From positions 20,674,103 through 20,738,102 of the forward strand of contig NC_087072.1 in assembly GCF_026151205.1 (NCBI RefSeq): DNA of 64,000 bases, read 5' to 3'. Below are positions 57,185 through 64,000 of the stretch, piece after piece. This stretch comes from Bolinopsis microptera (lineage: Eukaryota > Ctenophora > Tentaculata > Lobata > Bolinopsidae). How positions within the stretch are numbered: position 1 is the stretch's first letter; every line of letters begins with the position of its first letter. The notes under the pieces are model-generated. The model saw nothing but the letters and a program-made list of their open reading frames with translations, was not told the DNA's origin and ran no database searches. The position numbers were made by a program, and so were the translations under genes.

Positions 57185-60100
57185 ATGGAGGAGGAGCCCT
57201 ACATACCAGATGTACCCATAACAATGAAGGAAAGTACATCCCTGTTCCCCAACAATCTCTCAGCGTGGGGTCACAGTGGTACCATGCACTATGTTGTAAC
57301 TTCTAGAGGCCTCGTCAACATTATCGTGGGTAAGTACTTAGTAGTTGTTCCTCTATTTGCACGTCATGTTTTTATTTTTTCAACAGCCTAAGTTACTGAA
57401 GTTTTGGTTTTGTATTTTTTCCATTTTATTTCATAATTGCAGCTAAATCTGGTGGGACGATGCAGAAACAGATGCAGGGAAAGGAATGCTCCCACGCCAA
57501 ACCTATTATACAGGTCTTAATTTAAACACTTTTATCAGCTATCTTGTAATGATTCAGTCAACAGAAATAGTTATCTTTTAGGAACAAATTGATTCATTCT
57601 ACATACTTAAAAAATATCATAACAGTATAGAACTTATAATCTTGAAAAATCATCACGTTTCATTAGTACATCTTCTCTATAAAATCCAATCTCACAGCTC
57701 TAAACCCTAACCACTAAATTCTAACCACTACTTCCCCAAACGCACAGGCAAAGTTTGTGGCTCTGTCTGGTAACCTGTACCTCATACTCTGCACATTCCA
57801 CGGTATACAAATACACAACGCTACTGATCAGAGGCTGCTTCTGTTCCACCCTCTTCCCGCTGACCCTTCAAAACCAGGTCAGCTTAGTAAATCAGTTATT
57901 TTAATAAAATGCTATTATTATAGCAGTGTTTTGTAAATAAGTGTCATTATAATCTGAAGAAGTTTCATTATTGCAATGAGAGCTACCTTAGTCAATAATG
58001 TAAGAGCTATAGACATTAGACAACGACAACAAATCCATAAAATCATCTGTGATGATGATCATACTTTTACATGCATGTATAGCATAATTTCTCAGCTCTG
58101 AAAATTACATTTTACGTACAGCTGTTCAAGCACACGGTTAATATAGATTAATGTTGGTATAGGTGGATTATGGAAGCTGGAGTATTTTAGTTTCTTGAGA
58201 ATGCTCCCTTTTTAGTTTGTTGCTCTGCTCTTGTTCTGTCTGTTTTACTACATCCACCAAGATCCTTCTTCAATCGCTCCCAAAATCGAACCTGTAGCGT
58301 AATAAGTTAAAAGCACGTCCCGATAACCACAAAATGTATTAAAATACCTAATATTATCCAAATAAAAGTGGAAAATACTATTTACCATTCGAGGGGGGTC
58401 GAGCCAGTGTATGACAGTCCAGTGGGGAGTAATCCCTTCCCCTGACTGATTACAGAACTCTTGCCAGATGGGGTAGACCCCCGTAAGGGGGGTTATCTGA
58501 ACCCCCAGCTGCCCCACAACCTCCCCCATATACACATCCTCTGCACTAGTTAGATCCACGTGCGAAGAGTACGTTAGAACACGTGGTACCAGGTCTATTC
58601 CTAGGATGTATCCCGCTCCCGGGGTGAACTCTCTGTATTCCTGGTGTGGGTGTATTGGTTTTACTTAAATAAACCAAATAACATGTAAGTTTTAAAGAAA
58701 TTGAATCGGACTAGGGTATCAAGTGGTATAAGCTCAATACATTTCCAGTGCACCACACCACACCTATAGACAAACTAACCTCACTGTTACCCTCATGATA
58801 CTGTGCTACCCACTCCTTCTCCTTATCACTTCCTGGTCGTCTGTGTTTGTAGATCCTACCTCCGAAAATATCACGTGACTTACCTTCAAGCTGCTTTATT
58901 ACCTGACGTTTATTAATATAAAATATTTTAGTTGAATCTAAATGCCAGCTTAATCTGATTTTTGTTCATTTCCCAACAGTATGCCTCAAACTTGTTTCCT
59001 TACCTCATCCACATTAATGATCGAGTCATCATCTGTCTTGAGGATGTAATCGTACGTGAACTGAGAGTGCACCCAGTCCAATGCTGTGAGAGTCAGTATT
59101 GGTAACTGAGAATACTTGTCTTGGTCTGAAAAGATAACAATGTCTCCATACTGCTCCGCCTCTAACCTCAGATCATCCTTCACACGGTTCGTCTTCGGAG
59201 TGAAACATATAAAGAAATGTATTGCTCTGGCTTGATCAAAATCTCGGTTTAAATTCCAAGACTTGAGACGAGTGAGCCATGATGAGCGAACAGCACTGCG
59301 CCGCTTGTAGTACGCTGCTGCAGACAGGGACACTACAACCAGCTTATAGTGAGGTTTGTTGGGTAGTGGAGGTTGGTAAACCACATCTGAAGTGAAGTTA
59401 GAGAGCTTGACGAAGTCTCGCGGCTCTTCTGAGAAGCTGGTTTTAGGATGGTTTTTAGTGAGGAGGAGAGTGCGGTACTCCAACCACAAACAGAGAGTTG
59501 TTAGACACAGGAACAGGAGAGTGGCTAACAGATACAGTCTGTACTGAAACTTCATCTCATCAGTTAGTAGGTTCCACGTGGTTCTTTAACAGGAAACGGA
59601 ACTTAAGTATAAGAACTAAGCTAAACTATTAGTCATAACACAAGTATGTTCTAGGTAAACTGTTATGTCAGGCATGTACAAAGTGTGCAACACGGTGATG
59701 TATAACAAGACAAAACAATCAATGTATGTGTGCTTCACAAACACATGACATAGTGTATAATATGACGGCCTATATCCTGGTCAAGGTTTAAATCAACTGT
59801 TGCTCTTAATACCGGACAATTAATTAGAATCGAGTTTATAGTTACTGCTCGTAGCAGCTTTAGTTCCTTCAGTTAAAGAAATACAAATAATTTGTTATTG
59901 TTTAAACCATTATCTTTATATTACATTATTTGAATCATAGTAGTAGTATAAAGTAAACCGAAAAAAGGAAGAAATATTGTTTTATCTAAAACACTGCGAC
60001 TCCCACTGTTTGTCTTATAATTACACAAGCTCTTTTCGCACATGTATCTCTCGCATGGTTTCATGAACGGTTCACACAGGTGCAATCGCCCGCTTGTAGT

Positions 60101-63100
60101 GTTCCAAGTGCAGCCTTTATCCACCAAATACCGTTCACTAAGATCCTCTCTGTTACTGACGTGGTGATAGGTTCTACTGAAACACACCTGCGAAGTAGAA
60201 CGAGTGTTTTTATACTTTCCAAAATCTTATAAAATGTTGATGCAAATTTACAAATCTGTAGAAAAATCCAGAACATCTCACGAACCTGGCCTGAAAGACA
60301 TCTCAATTTAATCTGGCACTCCGACTCATATTCTGCAGTATCACAAGAGTAACATTCCACCGTCTCATTTGAAGGATCGTAGTCGATTTTATCACAGATC
60401 AAATATTGGGGAAAGAGCAGGAATAAAACGTAACCGATCATCTCAAACAATAAATTAAAAGATTATTTTAGTCAAATCACGGAAGATGGCGCAAAGAATT
60501 ACAGCTGCGGGTTGTGGAAATACCATTGCTTCCGGGGATTGCTGTTGTAGTTGTGGCTTAGATTTACCGGTGTTAATTGTTTTTGGAAATCTGCAATTTT
60601 GGGCTAAGAATAATATTATTAAACTGGGAACGGATGAAAACTTTAAGTAGTCGAAATTTATCCTCGAATGTATAATCACAAATTAGATGATCACTACATA
60701 TTTACATAGTAATATTCTACGATTTGGATTCTCAACGTTAACCGGAGCACAGTTAGATATTATTTTTCCTCAAATTTTTAAACATTGGAGGTTGGAACTC
60801 AGACTGCAATAGTTGGTTCTTTTATCAACCGACGGGCTACTTTCAATTGCCACGCTTTGTCACAACCCTAAATAACATTGTAGGAACGCGCGAATTGTTT
60901 ATTATAACTAAAAAGCATTTTTCTGCAGCCAGTATAAAATTGCGCGGCTTTATTTACCCAATCTTTGTGGCACGCAATGCCGTTTCGCTGGCTGTATGGT
61001 CTCGTCCTAGCTTCCGGATAATCTTGTTGAGATGAATCATGATCAATATTAATATGAATCATCTATTATTGAAGTTCAGATGTCATATAGTCGAACAAAT
61101 TATTTCCTTGAAGTTAGAGCATGGCACCCGCCACTATGAGTACGAGTACGAATACGAGTACGCTGTACGAGTCCCTCCATTTTTCATCCATTCTGAACAC
61201 ATGAAAATAACTTGGGCACATTTTGGGCTCAAAAATCCCTTCGGGTAGATTCGGTGCAAGCACATTTCTGATAAAGTTAACTGTCATGTTACCCCAACAA
61301 CTAATAACAATGTACACCCACAGGTGAAGAAGTGTTTGCCCAAGGTGCCAGCTCTATCGGTAACGACATGGTCGCAGTCGGGGCTTCTTCTGGCAGGATA
61401 CTTATCTTCAAAAAAGACTCCGGGACTTTCTCCTGGGCAGATACACTCCAAGGTAATTGTGAAACTTTGCCTTTTTTCGGTATCAAGTCAGAATAGAGGT
61501 CATCAACATCGTAATCAGTGAAATCATCGTAATCATCGGCTTTCAGGTATCATACAGCTGATAAAGTATTTTTGAAATTACTAAAGTTGATACTTTGATA
61601 TCTTTTTAATCTCATACTTTTGTTTTTATACTTGAAATTAAAGAAGCAATGCACCCATACCAACCAACTTTTATGAACCCAGGTTGATTGTTGAATTTGG
61701 TATTTGTCATTGCTGAGAAAGTAAGCTATAAAATAGTTTTAGTTTAGCCACTTTTTCAGGGCACAGCAACCCTATTTGTGACATACAGTACAACGGTAAA
61801 CGTCTCTTCACAAGTGACGATAACGGCTGTGTTCTTGTCTGGTCTCAAAACGGCGACTCTTGGGACTTACTAAAGACATTCGAGGGGGCAGGGTGAGTAC
61901 AGTGTACACATATAACTCCACTTTTGACCTCTTAGACTGCCACTTATTATTTTCATAATTGCACCGGTTTTTTCCAGGGAGTGCGATTACAAAACTAATT
62001 GCACTGTTTTGAGAGAAACTGAAAACATATTCGGTGCGATTACAAAACTAATCGCACTGATTTTCTGATAGATACTGTGATATATTAATAGCTTTCAGAG
62101 GTGATTTAACGGGTGATACTTGGGTGGTCTGAAAATCCACAGCAGGCAAGCAAATCGTTCAAACAATCATCACAACTGCAGATAATAGAGTAATAGGGAT
62201 CCTGGGCCGATTCTTGGTCCATCCCATCCTAGCGGCCAATAGCAATCAATAGAGCAACTAACAACACAGTCCGTGCGATTATAAACTAATCGCACCGATT
62301 ATATAACACCAGAAGCGTGGAGTTATACGCGAATCTAACTGCGAATCTAACTGCACCAGTTATTGCACTCGGCTGCGCCTCGTGAAATAACTGCAATAAT
62401 CGAACTCGGATTCGCCTCGTGCAATTAATAGTGTAATCGCATTATACGCAGTTAGATTAGCGTATATAATAATACAACACAACTTTATAAGGACTCTCAC
62501 TACTAATCCCATTCTGACAGCCTATTCTTTATGAAGGATACTAAACGAGTAGCTAATACTAAGTGTTAACTCTAAATCTCGCAGATCACCCTGTTCTACA
62601 ATGTGTGTCTACAAGGACTATATTGTCGGGGGTTACGGGTCAGGTCACATAAGAATATTTAACCACCAAGAAGGGTCACTGGTAGCGGAGATAACCGCAC
62701 ACGCACGCTGGATCAATGCCCTGGACGTTAATCCTAGTGGATTGGTAAGAACTTAAGAAAATATCCTTTTTATGATTTTAGACCAAACATAATGTTCCTG
62801 GTCATTTACTATTAACCTAGCGGGAACATGGACCCAGGTTCAATAACGTTTTACTGTTGTGAATTGATGCCGATTTCAAATAAAGACCATCATCATTTCA
62901 GATGGCATCGGTTTCAGAAGACACTGTTGTAAATCTTTGGGACTTGAATGAGGTAAGAATATTCGCCATTTTATTTAAAACAAAGTATGAACTGTTTTTT
63001 ATTTTGATACTCAATCAATAATTACTGGTATACTAATTTTTAACGATCCGTAATTAAAATAATTAAAATTTTGCTCAGATATGTCTACAGCACACTTTCT

Positions 63101-63141
63101 CCATTCCCAACGTCCAGCTGTGCGGTGTCCAATTCCTGCAG
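57185..63141 (+). CDS. WDR54: WDR54, WD-repeat protein (3' end missing)
   Basis: Eight phase-consistent exons: 57185..57329, 57443..57513, 57748..57877, 61324..61452, 61760..61892, 62585..62744, 62902..62952 and 63079..63141; 294 codons of an expected 330 or so. Blocks typical of WDR54: LPLPADP-type linker after ILCTFHGIQIHN, VAVGASSGRILIFKK, RLFTSDDNGCVLVWS, YIVGGYGSGHIRIFN, ITAHARWINALDVNPSG, ASVSEDTVVNLWDLNE and VQLCGVQFLQ. A beta-propeller scaffold; partners are not deducible here. Intron 3 (3.4 kb) holds two antisense genes and intron 5 a set of hairpin repeats. The last exon is expected after 63141, where a LINE fragment sits, or beyond the window. Confidence 0.92.
58187..59555 (-). CDS. 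Beta-1,3-galactosyltransferase (GT31)
   Basis: Four exons: 59004..59555, 58780..58902, 58386..58640 and 58187..58291; 344 residues. A short cytoplasmic tail and signal anchor (LYLLATLLFLCLTTLCLWL, about 7-25) make it a type II Golgi protein. Family blocks: RRSAVRSSWL, IHFFICF, DIVIFSDQDKY, the DxD metal site in YILKTDDDS, FTPGAGYILGIDLV and AEDVYMGEVV. Its length and motif order are those of GT31 beta-3-galactosyl/N-acetylglucosaminyl transferases, which extend glycans from UDP-sugars. Exact acceptor unknown. Lies antisense in WDR54 intron 3, next to the Ly6 gene on the same strand. Confidence 0.92.
59921..60450 (-). CDS. Ly6/uPAR three-finger protein, probably GPI-anchored
   Basis: Two exons, 60286..60450 and 59921..60187, join in phase 0 to give 143 residues. 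Signal peptide (IGYVLFLLFPQYLIC), then VECYSCDTAEYESEC, RCLSGQVCFSR, DKGCTW, CEPFMKPCERYMC and the diagnostic CNYK after the last cysteines. The C-terminal hydrophobic tail (IFLPFFGLLYTTTMI) after a small-residue SGSRS region suits GPI attachment. Such proteins act at the cell surface as receptor modulators; target unknown. Antisense in WDR54 intron 3, upstream of the galactosyltransferase. Confidence 0.85.
60451..61323. other. Remainder of WDR54 intron 3
   Basis: No further exon seen. A run of TACGAG units at about 61138-61165 is simple sequence. Confidence 0.6.
61981..62470. repeat. Hairpin repeats (GTGCGATTAC..TAATCGCAC) in WDR54 intron 5
   Basis: GTGCGATTACAAAACTAAT plus TGCAC or CGCAC occurs at 61981, 62035 and (shorter) 62272. 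At 62324 TTATACGCGAATCTAACTGC pairs with the inverse CAGTTAGATTAGCGTATA at 62448. TTAACGGGTGATACTTG at 62107 matches the first half of the double-hairpin repeat family. Confidence 0.75.
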
Positions 63142-63360
63142 GTATTTAACACTTAATAGTTAATACATTTTCTCAAGATGCAAATTTTTGAAATTGTTTG
63201 ACACGATTGCTACCTGAAGGAATTTATGATATAACACATATTCGTGAAACATCGGATATAATGATCTTATGTCAATGCTTGAAAGGGGAAATAATACAAA
63301 TATATTATAATAACATCTATAAACAAAAGAGCACCTAAAGAGGCTCAGCAAAGTGCTGGC

Positions 63361-63921
63361 CTATTTACGCTTACGAAGACTCATTCGTTCAATATGTCTC
63401 AAAGTAAATAAACTCCTCCATCCTACTCTATCTCTTGCTAAGTTCACTACGTTGGTAAAATCATCTTCATTTTTCAAATAAATTTGTCTCTTAAATAGGT
63501 CCTTTTTCACAATAATATCATACAAATTAGTCCTGTGTCTACCCACTCGTCCCTTTAGCGTTTGACATCCTAGTGTAGCAAATAACAGAGACTGGTAGGC
63601 AGGCGTGTCGTTGTCACTGCGTAGAACATGACGTAGCATTGTCCACCGTGCCTTTTCCACTCTCTCGGAAAGAGGCCTGGTCTGGGTACGAGCGTAGAGG
63701 GCCTTGTTAGATATTGAGCTAGGCCAATAGATGTGTAGGATGCGCTTGAGGTGCTTCCTCTGAACAACATCTACAGACTCTAGAACATGCTGAGGTACGG
63801 CCCAGCAGCAGCAGTTGTACAGGAGCACTGATACTACTAGTGAGTCGTAGAGTTTGATCTTTCTCTTCTCAGTTATCTGACTCCTCTCTGATCCCTGGCA
63901 CCACAGCTTGTCAAATGAATG
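63361..63921 (-). pseudogene. LINE reverse transcriptase C-terminal fragment
   Basis: Minus-strand frame open from about 63921 to the stop at 63361: SFDKLWC, KIKLYDSLVVSVLLYNCCCW, VVQRKHLKRILHIYWP, then WTMLRHVLRSD. KIKLYxxLVxSVLLY and QRKxLRRIL are the C-terminal blocks of RTE/R1-like LINE enzymes, a different group from the CR1/Jockey-like copies at 26 and 42 kb. The polymerase core lies off the fragment. Sits where the last WDR54 intron or 3' end is expected. Confidence 0.8.
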
Positions 63922-64000
63922 GAAAATTAATGAGTGAAATTTTCATAATTCTGTTTACATCTTGTTTCCATAAATAATGAGATGATTTTTCCGATCGATG

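Noticed and set aside
1-64000. tRNA, rRNA or snRNA genes
   Set aside because: No cloverleaf with proper A and B boxes and no rRNA or U-RNA core sequence was recognised by eye; a dedicated scan would be needed to exclude them.

Overview
This is AT-rich animal nuclear DNA. It has spliced genes with ordinary GT-AG introns, class A GPCR, Ly6, Ig and glycosyltransferase families, two ciliary or WD-repeat genes, and a heavy load of LINE fragments and inverted-repeat DNA transposons. The gene set and the interspersed repeats suggest an invertebrate, possibly an early-branching one such as a cnidarian, but nothing here fixes the taxon.

Layout. 0-2.4 kb: the 3' part of an SCP-type CTD phosphatase gene. 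2.4-12.6 kb: mostly gene-free, with small hairpin MITEs. 12.6-16.4 kb: a five-exon class A GPCR, then a single-exon cysteine-rich membrane protein with a proline/glutamine tail. 17.0-19.3 kb (minus): the BAH-domain end of a BAHCC1/BAHD1-type chromatin gene. 19.9-28.4 kb: nested transposons. A hAT-like unit contains a LINE 3' end and a further 2.5-kb insertion that itself contains a foldback and another LINE end; next comes a TIR unit holding a truncated reverse transcriptase gene. 28.4-41.7 kb: one weak three-exon gene, a diverged tandem repeat broken by a 1.96-kb TIR element with a 4-bp target duplication, a hAT-like MITE built of CCGGGAC repeats, a duplicated poly-G-bearing segment and a MULE-like MITE. 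41.9-44.0 kb (minus): a long LINE reverse transcriptase. 44.1-45.9 kb (minus): an Ig-domain gene with a one-base frame break. 46.4-56.8 kb: a complete nine-exon MKS1. 57.2-63.1 kb: WDR54 lacking only its 3' end. The window closes with another LINE fragment.

Gene organisation. The two large plus-strand genes carry antisense genes inside their introns. In MKS1 these are a secreted coiled-coil gene and a lectin-domain gene (intron 4), and two small membrane-protein genes plus a 1.5-kb foldback (intron 6). In WDR54 they are a beta-1,3-galactosyltransferase and a GPI-type Ly6 protein (intron 3). MKS1 and the Ig gene are divergent and share a short upstream region. All exon joins were worked out by reading splice signals and checking that codon phases agree; none has transcript support here.
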